Assembly: GCF_000737575.1 (NCBI RefSeq)
Contig: NZ_CP006270.1
Location: forward strand, 871,163 to 935,162
DNA from: Synechococcus sp. KORDI-49
GTDB taxonomy: Bacteria > Cyanobacteriota > Cyanobacteriia > PCC-6307 > Cyanobiaceae
Direction of reading: 5' to 3'
DNA: 64,000 nucleotides
Positions 34,654-42,749 of the stretch are shown here, one piece after another (the first letter of the stretch is position 1; every line of letters begins with the position of its first letter). The notes under the pieces are model-generated. The model saw nothing but the letters and a program-made list of their open reading frames with translations, was not told the origin of the DNA and made no database searches. A program made the position numbers and the translations under genes.

Positions 34654-37422
34654 TCAGGCCGCCCGTTCCGTCGCCGGGTTCAGCTCGCCGGCCTGCCTGA
34701 GCAGATCATCCGCTTCCGCCACAGGGAAACGGTTGATCGCCCGCAGGGCCTGACGGGCCTTGCTGCGCAGCTGCTCGCTGATCGCCTCGCAGTAGGGAAC
34801 CTGAGCCAGCAGATCGACCGTTCTGCGCATGATGCGCACCACATCACCCTCATCCAGGGAGGTGTTGGCGATCAGATCGGTCCAGTCGGTCCCCCTCGCC
34901 CAGGCCTCCACCAGTCCCATCAGCTCCGGCTCCCACCAGGCGGGGACCACCACGGAACGACGCTCCTGAGCCCGCAGCAGCTCGCGCCGCAGCCCGCTCA
35001 GATCATGCAGGGCCTCCTCCGCTGCCGGCGGTGGCGGAAAGCCACTCCAGAGATCCGGTCGGTTCACCTCGGTGCTGATCGCCTCGAACACCGCCGCAAG
35101 ATCAGGCGGCTCGAGATCATCGAGGTGTCCGCTCATCAGAGCCAGTCCAAGCCAGAGTTCGTTGTCGCCGCGCAGAGCCGCGACGGTGCGTCCGATCTCG
35201 GTCGGCTCGAGATCATCGAGGCAGCCGAACTGCTGCAGGATCTCCAGCAGGGACAGGAAGGTCTCCCAGTGTCGGTTCGCTCGGTGATGCAGCAGCCGCT
35301 GTCGTTCCTCGATCTCCTCTTCCAGCTCTTCCATGCGGCGGCGGTGCTTCTTGAGCTGCTTGCGATCCCCCCACCGATGCGCCGGATGCTGCTCCTGCTC
35401 CTGTTCGAGGGCCTGTACGAGCCTGGCCTGCGTGAGCACTTCGCCGGCCAGGTCGTACTGGGGAGTGGTCATGTCATGACGGCCGGCCATATGAGCCACG
35501 GCCAGGGCCAGTCCTCCGCTCTGCTGATCCCCATGGCGCAGCTCACCGCCACGCTGCAGTTCCGGCACCATCACGCTGTCCACCTGCAGGCAGCTCAGCT
35601 CGGCGTGGAGGCTGACCACCGCCTGGCAGGGCACCAGCAGCCACAGATTGTCGTCGGTGAGGCAGAGCAGCAGCGGGAACTGACCCGGACCGTTCACCTT
35701 CTCGACGATCACCGCCGGGGTGACCCGGCCGCGCAGCTGGGGTGACTTGAGGCTCACCAGGGTGCCGGTGCTGGCGAACTGCAGCGCCAGGGTGAGCTCA
35801 TTGGCCAGGGTCTCCTCGGCCTGCTGCTGGAGGATGCGCAAAAGGCGCCGCTCTTCCCGCAGCCGGCCCCGCAGCTTTTCGTAATTCTCGAAGTCCTCCC
35901 AAGGCACGTCTCCGGCGACCCCCTCCAGCTGACCGAGCTGCAGACGCAGCTGAGAAAGGATGTCCTCCTCCTCCACCAGATCGAGACTGGCCAGGTAGCG
36001 GCCGAAGCTGCGCTCCACCAGTTCCCGCGCCTTGTCCAGGTCATGGCGCTGGAGCAGGTTGAGCACCATGCCGTAGCTGGGGGTGAACTGGCTGACCAGC
36101 GGATCGGCGGGACTGGTGGCCAGATGTCCCGCTTCGCGGACGCCCTCGAAGCGACTCTGCACGGTCACCACGTAGCCGCGGGAGTCGAGACCGCGCCGCC
36201 CGGCCCGACCGGCCATCTGCAGGAACTCACTGCCCATGAGCGGACGATGCCCCCGCTCGGTGCGCTTGGACAAAGCGGAGATCACCGTGCTGCGGGCAGG
36301 CATGTTGATGCCCGCCGCCAGGGTCTCGGTGGCGAAGACCACCTTCACCAGGCCCTGCTGGAACAGCTCTTCGATCAACTCCTTCCAGGCCGGCAAAACG
36401 CCGGCGTGGTGTGCGGCGATGCCACGCAGCAGGGCATCCGCATGCAGGCCGTCCCGCACGGCCTCGGGGTTGGCCTGGCTGTAGGCGGTGAACCGCTCGC
36501 GGATGCGGGCCTGCTCCTCGGGGCTCACCAGACACTGCACCCCCAGATCCCGCACCGCTTTGTCACAGCCCCGGCGACTGAAAATGAAATAAATGGCTGG
36601 GAGCATGTCCCGCTCCGCCATCTGAGCGACCACGAAACTGATCGGAGGCGGTTCCGGCTGGGGCGGCTTGGGGGAACGCCCCTTGCGTTTCTGCCCCTTG
36701 GGAGCCCTCCAGACCTTGCAGTTGGGATGCAGACCGGTTCCCTGTTCATTCAGGAGAGGATGCAGACCCTTGGCACTGCAGAAGCTGAACTGCAGCGGCA
36801 CCGGGCGGTGATCACTGATCACCAGCTGCGTTGGACCGTGAACCTTCTCGATCCAGTCGGTGAGCTGACCGGCGTTGGCGACGGTGGCCGAGAGCGCCAC
36901 CAGTTGCACGGGAGGGGGGCAATGGATGATCGATTCCTCCCAGACCGTGCCGCGCTGGGAATCGTTCATGTAATGGCATTCATCCAGAACGACCGCTTCC
37001 ACATCCGCGAGGGGGTCGTCGTGCTCATCGGCCTCGGCGTAGAGCATGTTCCGGAAGATCTCCGTCGTCATCACGACGATCGATGCCTCGCGGTTCACGC
37101 TGAGATCACCGGTCATCAGGCCGACGTTCTGCTCCCCGAACTGATCGCGGAAATCGCGCAGTTTCTGGTTGGAGAGCGCCTTCAGAGGTGTGGTGTAGAA
37201 GACCTTCTGGCCGTGAGCCAGGGCCCGATGGATCGCATATTCACCGACCAGGGTCTTGCCCGATCCGGTGGGAGCGCTGACGACGACGGAATGCCCCTGG
37301 TTCAGGGCATCAATGGCCTCCAGCTGGAAGCCGTCCAGAGGGAAGGGGAAGATGCCCGCCAGATCGAGTGGGGCTGGCCCTTCAGCGCCGGGGTCAGTCG
37401 TAGGCGGCGCCGTGGATGTCAT
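34654..37422 (-). CDS. Ski2/Mtr4-like DEAD/DEAH-box RNA helicase
   Basis: 922 residues. Motif I SAPTGSGKT (about 49-57), motif II DECH near 148, motif III SAT, TETLAAGINMPA and motif VI QMAGRAGRRGLDSRG near 420; the C-terminal DSHCT-like helical part covers about 730-915 (DEGDVVRIMRRTVDLLAQV). Family members unwind RNA with 3'-5' polarity in RNA turnover. Cyanobacteria and plants share this branch. ATG 37422; no other gene in the unit. Separated from a divergent microprotein gene by 88 bases containing a dyad. Confidence 0.93.
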   Translation of the reverse strand: MTSTAPPTTDPGAEGPAPLDLAGIFPFPLDGFQLEAIDALNQGHSVVVSAPTGSGKTLVGEYAIHRALAHGQKVFYTTPLKALSNQKLRDFRDQFGEQNVGLMTGDLSVNREASIVVMTTEIFRNMLYAEADEHDDPLADVEAVVLDECHYMNDSQRGTVWEESIIHCPPPVQLVALSATVANAGQLTDWIEKVHGPTQLVISDHRPVPLQFSFCSAKGLHPLLNEQGTGLHPNCKVWRAPKGQKRKGRSPKPPQPEPPPISFVVAQMAERDMLPAIYFIFSRRGCDKAVRDLGVQCLVSPEEQARIRERFTAYSQANPEAVRDGLHADALLRGIAAHHAGVLPAWKELIEELFQQGLVKVVFATETLAAGINMPARSTVISALSKRTERGHRPLMGSEFLQMAGRAGRRGLDSRGYVVTVQSRFEGVREAGHLATSPADPLVSQFTPSYGMVLNLLQRHDLDKARELVERSFGRYLASLDLVEEEDILSQLRLQLGQLEGVAGDVPWEDFENYEKLRGRLREERRLLRILQQQAEETLANELTLALQFASTGTLVSLKSPQLRGRVTPAVIVEKVNGPGQFPLLLCLTDDNLWLLVPCQAVVSLHAELSCLQVDSVMVPELQRGGELRHGDQQSGGLALAVAHMAGRHDMTTPQYDLAGEVLTQARLVQALEQEQEQHPAHRWGDRKQLKKHRRRMEELEEEIEERQRLLHHRANRHWETFLSLLEILQQFGCLDDLEPTEIGRTVAALRGDNELWLGLALMSGHLDDLEPPDLAAVFEAISTEVNRPDLWSGFPPPPAAEEALHDLSGLRRELLRAQERRSVVVPAWWEPELMGLVEAWARGTDWTDLIANTSLDEGDVVRIMRRTVDLLAQVPYCEAISEQLRSKARQALRAINRFPVAEADDLLRQAGELNPATERAA

Positions 37423-37469
37423 GGGCGGATCTTAAGGAAGGACAACCCCGCGGCCCAGCTGGCACTCAG

Positions 37470-37481
37470 CGGCTCGAGCCG
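37470..37481. promoter_or_regulatory. 12-base perfect palindrome in helicase/microprotein divergent region
   Basis: CGGCTCGAGCCG is a perfect dyad placed 48 bases upstream of the helicase start and 30 bases upstream of the microprotein ATG at 37511. Position between two divergent starts would suit an operator. It can also be a hairpin without loop; no T-run follows on either strand. Functional role is only inferred. Confidence 0.25.
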
Positions 37482-37510
37482 TTAGAAAGGTTCGGTCGCC
37501 GTAAAGAATC

Positions 37511-37612
37511 ATGACAACTCTTGACCTGCTGACCGTTCTGCTGTCCATGAGCCTGGCCTGCAGTGCGCTGTGGCTCTACAAGCTGATCGCCAGCGAACCC
37601 TCCCGCAGCTGA
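37511..37612 (+). CDS. 33-residue single-helix membrane peptide
   Basis: ATG 37511 to TGA 37610-37612 encodes MTTLDLLTVLLSMSLACSAL followed by WLYKLIASEPSRS. One hydrophobic helix (about 3-22) with a short basic/polar tail gives a typical small single-pass peptide, like the small subunits of cyanobacterial photosynthetic complexes in form. I do not recognise it as a named Psb/Pet/Psa/Ndh subunit. TAAAGA just upstream could be part of a promoter. Small size makes the call uncertain, but codon composition and topology support it. Confidence 0.6.
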   Translation: MTTLDLLTVLLSMSLACSALWLYKLIASEPSRS

Positions 37613-37673
37613 GTTCAAGCAGCGCTGACGAGCGAAGGCCTTAAATTTTCTTTCAGGAGTTGTATGCATCCTT

Positions 37674-37688
37674 GCTGATTGATTCAGC
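37674..37688 (+). promoter_or_regulatory. Stem-loop in the DUF3303 gene leader
   Basis: GCTGA-TTGAT-TCAGC is a perfect 5-base stem with a 5-base loop, extended by one T-A pair on each side. It lies 43 bases before the ATG at 37731, in an AT-rich 118-base gap after the microprotein gene. No T-run follows, so it is not a classic terminator; it may stabilise or regulate the downstream transcript. Confidence 0.25.
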
Positions 37689-37730
37689 AGTGGAACATCA
37701 TTCTGTTGTCGTGTTCATCACAAAAAAACC

Positions 37731-38051
37731 ATGCAACTTTATCTGGCTGATATCCAGTTCGATGACATCGACATGCAGAAGGCGGCCTATGCCCAGTTCG
37801 TCGAACTCTGGGAAAGTGGTGCCATGGCAAAGGAAGACAAGTTCGAAGGTTTTGAACTGCTGTTCCGCGTTCATGCTCCCGGCGAAGGCCGCGTCGTGGT
37901 GCTTTGTCGCGCAGAAAGTGACAAACAGCTGTTTGCCCACTTCGCACCCTGGCGTGCTCAGTTCGGCATGGTTGTTGAATTCACACCGGTGATCAGCTGC
38001 CAGAACGTCGTTGATTACCACAAGGAACTCTTCGCCAAGCTCGCCGGCTGA
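37731..38051 (+). CDS. DUF3303 family protein
   Basis: 106 residues. MQLYLADIQFDDIDMQKAAY then KFEGFELLFRVHAPGEGRVV and FTPVISCQNVVDYHKELFAK match the short alpha/beta DUF3303 family of cyanobacteria, probably a ferredoxin-like-fold dimer. Function unknown; no signal peptide. The gene has AT-rich upstream sequence (a long A-run at 37722-37728 precedes the ATG) and probably its own promoter. It ends 1 base before the convergent transporter gene stop. Confidence 0.8.
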   Translation: MQLYLADIQFDDIDMQKAAYAQFVELWESGAMAKEDKFEGFELLFRVHAPGEGRVVVLCRAESDKQLFAHFAPWRAQFGMVVEFTPVISCQNVVDYHKELFAKLAG

Positions 38052-38052
38052 T

Positions 38053-38982
38053 TCAGCCGTCTGACGGCTCCGACCGACGCCAGCTCGCTGCAAGGCCACT
38101 GCCGATCAAGCAGTGAATCACCGCTGAAATGGCCCCAGGCAACGCGGTGATCGGGCTGGCGAAACCACCGCTTCGGGCCAGCACCACCGCCAGTCCTGAA
38201 TTCTGCATCCCTACTTCGATGCTGATGGTGCGACGCACCGGCACCGGCTCACCCAGCAGTCGCGGGATCAGATGCCCGAGCAGGAAACCGCCGCCATGCA
38301 GCAGCAGGCAGGCCATCAGCAGTCGCGGCCCCTGCTCGATCAGAGCAGCCCGTTGGCTGCCCACGATGCTCGCCACGATCATCACGATCATCACCACCGC
38401 CAGGGGTGGCATCACAGGCTGAACACGCCGGGCCACCCGCGGGAAGCCCTGCTTCAGCACCACCCCCAACGCCACCGGTAACAGCACCACCTGCACCACC
38501 TTGAGGAACAGGGTCCATCCATTCACCGGCACGTACTGACTGGCCAGCAGTTCCGTCAGCCGTGGGGTCAGCACCACAGCCGCCAGCGTGCTGAGCGTGG
38601 TCATCACCACGGAAAGGGCCACATCCGCACGGGCGATCAGCGCCACCACATTGCTGGCGGTCCCTCCGGGACAGCACCCCACCAGGATCAGCCCGACGGC
38701 CAGCGGCGGAGACAGCTGCAGCCCCCAGGCCAGGGTCGCCGCAAGGCTGGGCATCACCAGAAACTGAGCGGCCAATCCGATGAACACCGGCCGTGGCCGC
38801 TGACCCACCCGGAGAAAATCCTGGGGCGCCAGTCCCAGGCCCATCCCCAGCATGATCACCCCGAGCCCCAGCGTGATCAGCGGACCGCGGAACCAGATGA
38901 ACAGCGGAGGCCAGAGCAGGGCGACCACCGCGCCGAGCAGGGTCCAGAGCGGGAACAACAGCGTGAAGCGCTCCGGAGACAT
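38053..38982 (-). CDS. Bile-acid:sodium symporter family (BASS) transporter
   Basis: 309 residues with about nine membrane helices. CCPGGTASNVVALIARADVA and the EVGMQNSGLAVVL segment are BASS signatures (Na+-binding crossover helices). Plant and cyanobacterial members import bicarbonate (SbtA is distinct), pyruvate or other organic anions with Na+; the substrate here is open. ATG 38982 fits the N-terminus MSPERFTLLFPLWTLLG. Divergent from bioF with a 54-base gap, so the biotin operon promoter must lie there or in this gene. Confidence 0.87.
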   Translation of the reverse strand: MSPERFTLLFPLWTLLGAVVALLWPPLFIWFRGPLITLGLGVIMLGMGLGLAPQDFLRVGQRPRPVFIGLAAQFLVMPSLAATLAWGLQLSPPLAVGLILVGCCPGGTASNVVALIARADVALSVVMTTLSTLAAVVLTPRLTELLASQYVPVNGWTLFLKVVQVVLLPVALGVVLKQGFPRVARRVQPVMPPLAVVMIVMIVASIVGSQRAALIEQGPRLLMACLLLHGGGFLLGHLIPRLLGEPVPVRRTISIEVGMQNSGLAVVLARSGGFASPITALPGAISAVIHCLIGSGLAASWRRSEPSDG

Positions 38983-39036
38983 CCGACTGAATTCGAAACC
39001 ACCATCTTCCGGTGGAGCAGCGCGCAGACTGAACCG

Positions 39037-40164
39037 ATGACCCAAGCCGAGCCGGCCAGACGTCGTCGCCTGCGCACCTGGTGTCCCGGGGCGGAAAGCT
39101 GGCAGCTGCGCCACGCGGCCGAGGGGGGTGAACCGCTGCTCGATCTGGCGAGCAACGACTACCTCGGCCTGAGCCGTCATCCGGATCTGATCCAAGCGGC
39201 CACCGCCGCCCTGCGGACGGAAGGGGTGGGAAGCGGAGGCTCAAGGCTGGTCACCGGCAGCCGACCCGGCCATGACGACCTTGAGCAGGCCCTGGCCGAC
39301 TGGCTCGGCCGCGATCGGGTGCTGCTGTTCCCAAGCGGCTTCCAGGCCAACATCGCCGCTGTCGGCGCCCTGGCGAACCGACGCAGCACCGTCCTGGCGG
39401 ATCGGCTGATTCACCACTCCCTGCTGGTGGGAGTTCAGGCCTCCGGAGCACGACTGCAGCGCTTCGCTCACAACGACCTGGCTGATCTCGAACGCCGTCT
39501 GATCAACCTCAGCGGCGATGAAGCACCGCTGGTGATCAGCGAGAGCCTGTTCAGCATGGAAGGAACAAGCCCCGATGTGGAGGCGCTGGCCCGACTCTGC
39601 TCCCAGCACGGAGCCCGGCTGCTGATCGATGAAGCCCATGCCCTCGGTGTGCTCGGGATCGGCGGGCGTGGCCTCTGCCACGCCATGGGGCAACCGGTGG
39701 ATCTGATCAGCGGCACCTTCGGCAAGGCCTTCGGCAGCGGTGGTGCCTTTCTGGCCGGTGATGCCGCCATGGGCGAACGCCTGCTGCAGACCAGTGGAGC
39801 TTTCCGCTACACCACGGCCCTGGCGCCGCCGCTGGTGGCCGGAGCCCGCGCAGCCCTGGATCTGCTGCAGAGGCATCCGAACTGGGGACAGGAGCTGCTG
39901 CAACGCTCCCGGCGCTGGCGGGATGCCCTGCAACAAGCCGGCTGGTGCCGCCCCCGTGGAGACGGCCCGGTGCTGCCGCTGCTCATCGGTGATGACGCCT
40001 CAACCCTGCAGCATCAGGAGCAGCTGGAGGCACAGGGACTGCTGAGTATCGCGATCCGTCCCCCCACGGTTCCGGAGGGAACCGCACGGCTGCGGCTTGT
40101 GCTGCGCAGGGATCTGCCGCAGGGAAGCCTGGAGCGACTGCTGGCGGCCCTTCCCAGCCCATGA
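39037..40164 (+). CDS. bioF: 8-amino-7-oxononanoate synthase
   Basis: 375 residues, PLP-dependent alpha-oxoamine synthase: LLDLASNDYLGLSRHPDL, GSGGSRLVTGSRPGHDDLE, LIDEAHALGVLG and DLISGTFGKAFGSGGAFLAG (PLP lysine). It joins pimeloyl-ACP and L-alanine to make KAPA. First gene of a tightly coupled biotin operon; its stop overlaps bioK (ATGA). Confidence 0.96.
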   Translation: MTQAEPARRRRLRTWCPGAESWQLRHAAEGGEPLLDLASNDYLGLSRHPDLIQAATAALRTEGVGSGGSRLVTGSRPGHDDLEQALADWLGRDRVLLFPSGFQANIAAVGALANRRSTVLADRLIHHSLLVGVQASGARLQRFAHNDLADLERRLINLSGDEAPLVISESLFSMEGTSPDVEALARLCSQHGARLLIDEAHALGVLGIGGRGLCHAMGQPVDLISGTFGKAFGSGGAFLAGDAAMGERLLQTSGAFRYTTALAPPLVAGARAALDLLQRHPNWGQELLQRSRRWRDALQQAGWCRPRGDGPVLPLLIGDDASTLQHQEQLEAQGLLSIAIRPPTVPEGTARLRLVLRRDLPQGSLERLLAALPSP

Positions 40165-40853
40165 ACCAGGCCATCACGATGCACGGGTGGGCCGGTGACG
40201 CCTCGAACTGGCGCCACTGGCGAGAGGAGCTGATGGCTCTGGGCTGGCACTGGAGTGATGGAGAACGGGGCTACGGCAACCTGCCCCCCCGATCCCCGAG
40301 CTGGCATCCGGAGCCCGGGCGCCGTCTGCTGATCGCTCATTCGCTCGGTCTGCACCTGCTGCACAGCTCCGTGCTGGAGACGGCGACCGACGTGGTGCTG
40401 CTGGGCAGTTTCGGACGCTTCGTGCCCAGCGACCGTGCTGGACGAGCCATCCGGGCAGGTCTGGCCGGCATGGCATCGGCCCTCGGCAGCAGCGAGGAGA
40501 GAGGAATGCTGGAACGCTTCCTGACTCGGGCCGCCCAGCCTCTGCCGCTCTCGGCCCTGCCGCCGTCATCCCTCCTCGAGAGAGTGACCGCCGCCGGTCG
40601 CCACAGGCTGGCGGCGGATCTGACTCTGCTTCAGGAGTGTTCAGCACTGCCGGCCGCCTTCCCTGCCAACGCCAGAGTGCTGGTGGTGCAGGGGAATCTG
40701 GATGCCATCGTGCCGGCCATCAGTCAGCAGCAGCTGACCGCTGCTCTGCCGGGAGACCGGATCGAGATCGTGACGCTGCCGGACTGGGGACATGCCCTGA
40801 TCAACCTGCCGGTGCTGGCGAGGGTGCGGGCCTGGCTGGAGCAGGGCCCATGA
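40161..40853 (+). CDS. bioK: Pimeloyl-ACP methyl ester esterase, BioK type (alpha/beta hydrolase)
   Basis: 230 residues. MHGWAGDASNWRHWREEL is the oxyanion-hole start; the nucleophile elbow is AHSLG (about residue 58), Asp in NLDAIVPAI and His in WGHALI complete the triad. It lies between bioF and bioC and takes the place of BioH or BioG, as known for the BioK esterase of picocyanobacteria; its job is to cleave the methyl ester from pimeloyl-ACP. Overlaps both neighbours by ATGA. Naming relies on location and length. Confidence 0.82.
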   Translation: MNQAITMHGWAGDASNWRHWREELMALGWHWSDGERGYGNLPPRSPSWHPEPGRRLLIAHSLGLHLLHSSVLETATDVVLLGSFGRFVPSDRAGRAIRAGLAGMASALGSSEERGMLERFLTRAAQPLPLSALPPSSLLERVTAAGRHRLAADLTLLQECSALPAAFPANARVLVVQGNLDAIVPAISQQQLTAALPGDRIEIVTLPDWGHALINLPVLARVRAWLEQGP

Positions 40854-41602
40854 ACGCTGCCTGGAGCCGCAGGGTGCTGGAGACATTCGACGCTTCAGCA
40901 CGCCGTTACGACGCTCTGGCGACATTGCAGCAGGCCATGGCCCTGCGCCTGGCGGAACATTGCCGACGCACCGACATCGTCAGCGGCTTCTGGGTGGATC
41001 TGGGCAGCGGCACCGGTCAGCTGGCCGAGGCTCTCGAAGCGATCCGACCGGGCCAGACCGTGCTGCGGGTGGACGGCAGCGCCGCCATGCTGCGCCAGCA
41101 TCCCGCCACCGCCGCCACCGAACGGTTTGACCTGAGTTCAGGGCTGCCGCTCTGGTCACGACCACCGACGCTGCTGGCCTCCAGTTTTGTCCTGCACTGG
41201 CTGCCCGAGCCGGAACGACAGCTGCGGCGGTGGTGGAACGCTCTGGCTCCGGGGGGTGTCCTGGCCCTGAGCGTTCCGATCCGAGGCAGCTTCCCGCAAT
41301 GGCATGCCGCAGCGACAGCAGCAGGGGTGCCCTGTACGGCGCTGCCGTTACCGGACGGTGAGCAACTGCTGGAAGCCATTCCTGGCTCGGCGATCCATCT
41401 CCAGCGTCAGTTGCTGTTCACGCAGAGTGCATCCGATCCCCTGCGACTGCTGCGACCGATGGCGGAACTCGGTGCCGGCACCACCTCCGCCCCGCAGCTT
41501 TCGGCCGCAGCCTGGCGGCGCCTGCTGAGGGCCTGGCCGCAGGCCGGCGGACGATCATTCAGGCTGAGCTGGCGGATCCTGCTGGTGCTGCTGCGCCGAT
41601 GA
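40850..41602 (+). CDS. bioC: Malonyl-ACP O-methyltransferase
   Basis: 250 residues, class I SAM methyltransferase: FDASARRYDALATLQQAMA (BioC start), WVDLGSGTGQLAEAL (motif I), SFVLHWLPEPERQLRRWWNA and LAPGGVLALSVP. BioC methylates malonyl-ACP so it can prime fatty-acid-type elongation to pimelate. ATG 40850 overlaps the bioK stop; bioD starts within its stop. Confidence 0.93.
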   Translation: MNAAWSRRVLETFDASARRYDALATLQQAMALRLAEHCRRTDIVSGFWVDLGSGTGQLAEALEAIRPGQTVLRVDGSAAMLRQHPATAATERFDLSSGLPLWSRPPTLLASSFVLHWLPEPERQLRRWWNALAPGGVLALSVPIRGSFPQWHAAATAAGVPCTALPLPDGEQLLEAIPGSAIHLQRQLLFTQSASDPLRLLRPMAELGAGTTSAPQLSAAAWRRLLRAWPQAGGRSFRLSWRILLVLLRR

Positions 41603-42258
41603 CGTCTTCCCCCATGCGGATCGTGGTCTGCGGCACAGACACCGACGTCGGCAAAACGGTGGTGAGCGCCTGGCTGGTGCAGGGGCTTCAGGCCACCTAC
41701 TGGAAACCGGTGCAGAGCGGACTGGACGAAGGAAGTGACCGGGATCGGATCTGTCAGCTGCTGAACCTCCCACCCGAGCGATGGCTGCGCGAGGCGTACG
41801 CGTTCCGCCGGCCCCTGTCTCCCCACTGGGCGGCCGAATGCGACGGCGCGGAGCTCGATCCCGCCTGTCTCGGCCTGCCGCCCTGCAACGGCCCCCTGGT
41901 GGTGGAGACCGCCGGAGGGCTGATGGTGCCGCTCAACCGCTCCTGGCTGCAGATCGATCAGCTGCAGCGCTGGCAGCTGCCGGTGGTGCTCGTCGCCCGC
42001 AGTGGACTGGGAACGCTCAATCACACCCTGCTGAGCCTGGAGGCCCTGCGGCACCGGGGCATTGCCGTTCTCGGACTGATCCTCAACGGCCCTCCCCATG
42101 CCGACAATCCCGGCACCCTGGAGCAGTTCGGTGGAATCCCGGTGCTGGCGCAGCTGCCACCCCTGAATCCGCTCGATGCACACGCTCTGGACCGCCAGTG
42201 GCGGCAGCAGGGCCTCAGCACTAAATTCCGACAGCTTCTTGCTCCCGCTCGCTCATGA
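41599..42258 (+). CDS. bioD: Dethiobiotin synthetase
   Basis: 219 residues. P-loop GTDTDVGKTVVSAWL near residue 11-25, WKPVQSG, VETAGGLMVPLN (the ETAGG motif). It closes the ureido ring of dethiobiotin with ATP and CO2. Coupled to bioC by ATGA and to the downstream microprotein gene by ATGA. Confidence 0.95.
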   Translation: MTSSPMRIVVCGTDTDVGKTVVSAWLVQGLQATYWKPVQSGLDEGSDRDRICQLLNLPPERWLREAYAFRRPLSPHWAAECDGAELDPACLGLPPCNGPLVVETAGGLMVPLNRSWLQIDQLQRWQLPVVLVARSGLGTLNHTLLSLEALRHRGIAVLGLILNGPPHADNPGTLEQFGGIPVLAQLPPLNPLDAHALDRQWRQQGLSTKFRQLLAPARS

Positions 42259-42410
42259 ACGGTCGTCAGTCCTTGGTGAGTGGGGTGGTGCTTCTCCTCT
42301 GCGTCGGTGTGCTCGTGCTGTTCACCGATATCGAAGTTCAGGTCATCCGCTGGCTGAACTGCGGACCGTTCGCCACCGAGAGTGAACGCTCCACGACCGT
42401 CTGCCGCTGA
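42255..42410 (+). CDS. 51-residue membrane peptide in the biotin operon
   Basis: ATG 42255 overlaps the bioD stop (ATGA) and the frame runs to TGA 42408-42410. The peptide is MNGRQSLVSGVVLLLCVGVL, then VLFTDIEVQVIRWLNCGPFA and a polar tail TESERSTTVCR. It has one clear membrane helix (about 8-23) and two cysteines in the C-terminal half. No family recognised. Perfect coupling to bioD and a good helix argue for a real gene. Its stop lies in the first unit of a 15-base tandem repeat. Confidence 0.6.
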   Translation: MNGRQSLVSGVVLLLCVGVLVLFTDIEVQVIRWLNCGPFATESERSTTVCR

Positions 42411-42443
42411 ACAGTCTGCCGCTGAACAGCCTGCCGCTGAACC
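42401..42443. repeat. Three-unit 15-base tandem repeat
   Basis: Units at 42401-42415 (CTGCCGCTGAACAGT), 42416-42430 (same with final C) and 42431-42443 (CTGCCGCTGAACC, partial). The stop codon TGA of the preceding microprotein is in the first unit, and because the unit is 15 bases (five codons) each copy offers the same stop in that frame. Recent slippage expansion is likely. Confidence 0.75.
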
Positions 42444-42444
42444 C

Positions 42445-42720
42445 TCAGCCGAGCGAGCGCGATCGCATCGGACAGGTCCCCATGCGGATCGAGACGTGGC
42501 GGACCGCCATCGACAGGGGCCATCCCTGACGCAGCTGTTCATGGATCTGCTCGATGTGCGTCGGAGACCAGCCGCGCATTTCCAGCAGCACGCGGATGGA
42601 CGGCCAGCCGCCTTCCGCGAACACCTGATGGCGGGGAGGTTGCGCTCCGCTCAGTCCGGAGCGAGGCCCGGCAGCAGAGACGAATCGGTTGGATGGCCGT
42701 CGGATCCGCGTCGTGGCCAT
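42445..42720 (-). CDS. Possible small conserved protein antisense to the bioD-bioA gap
   Basis: About 91 residues from ATG 42720 (a GTG at 42738 is an alternative that would add six). The middle part, GGWPSIRVLLEMRGWSPTHI then EQIHEQLRQGWPLSMAVRH, reads like a globular helical protein rather than a shadow, while the first 30 and last 15 residues are basic and low in structure. I cannot name a family. It fills the only gap of more than 300 bases in the biotin operon (42411-42749). A start overlapping the bioA leader makes convergent regulation possible. Confidence 0.4.
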   Translation of the reverse strand: MATTRIRRPSNRFVSAAGPRSGLSGAQPPRHQVFAEGGWPSIRVLLEMRGWSPTHIEQIHEQLRQGWPLSMAVRHVSIRMGTCPMRSRSLG

Positions 42721-42749
42721 CGGCAACCACCAGCGCACTGGGCCTCAAT

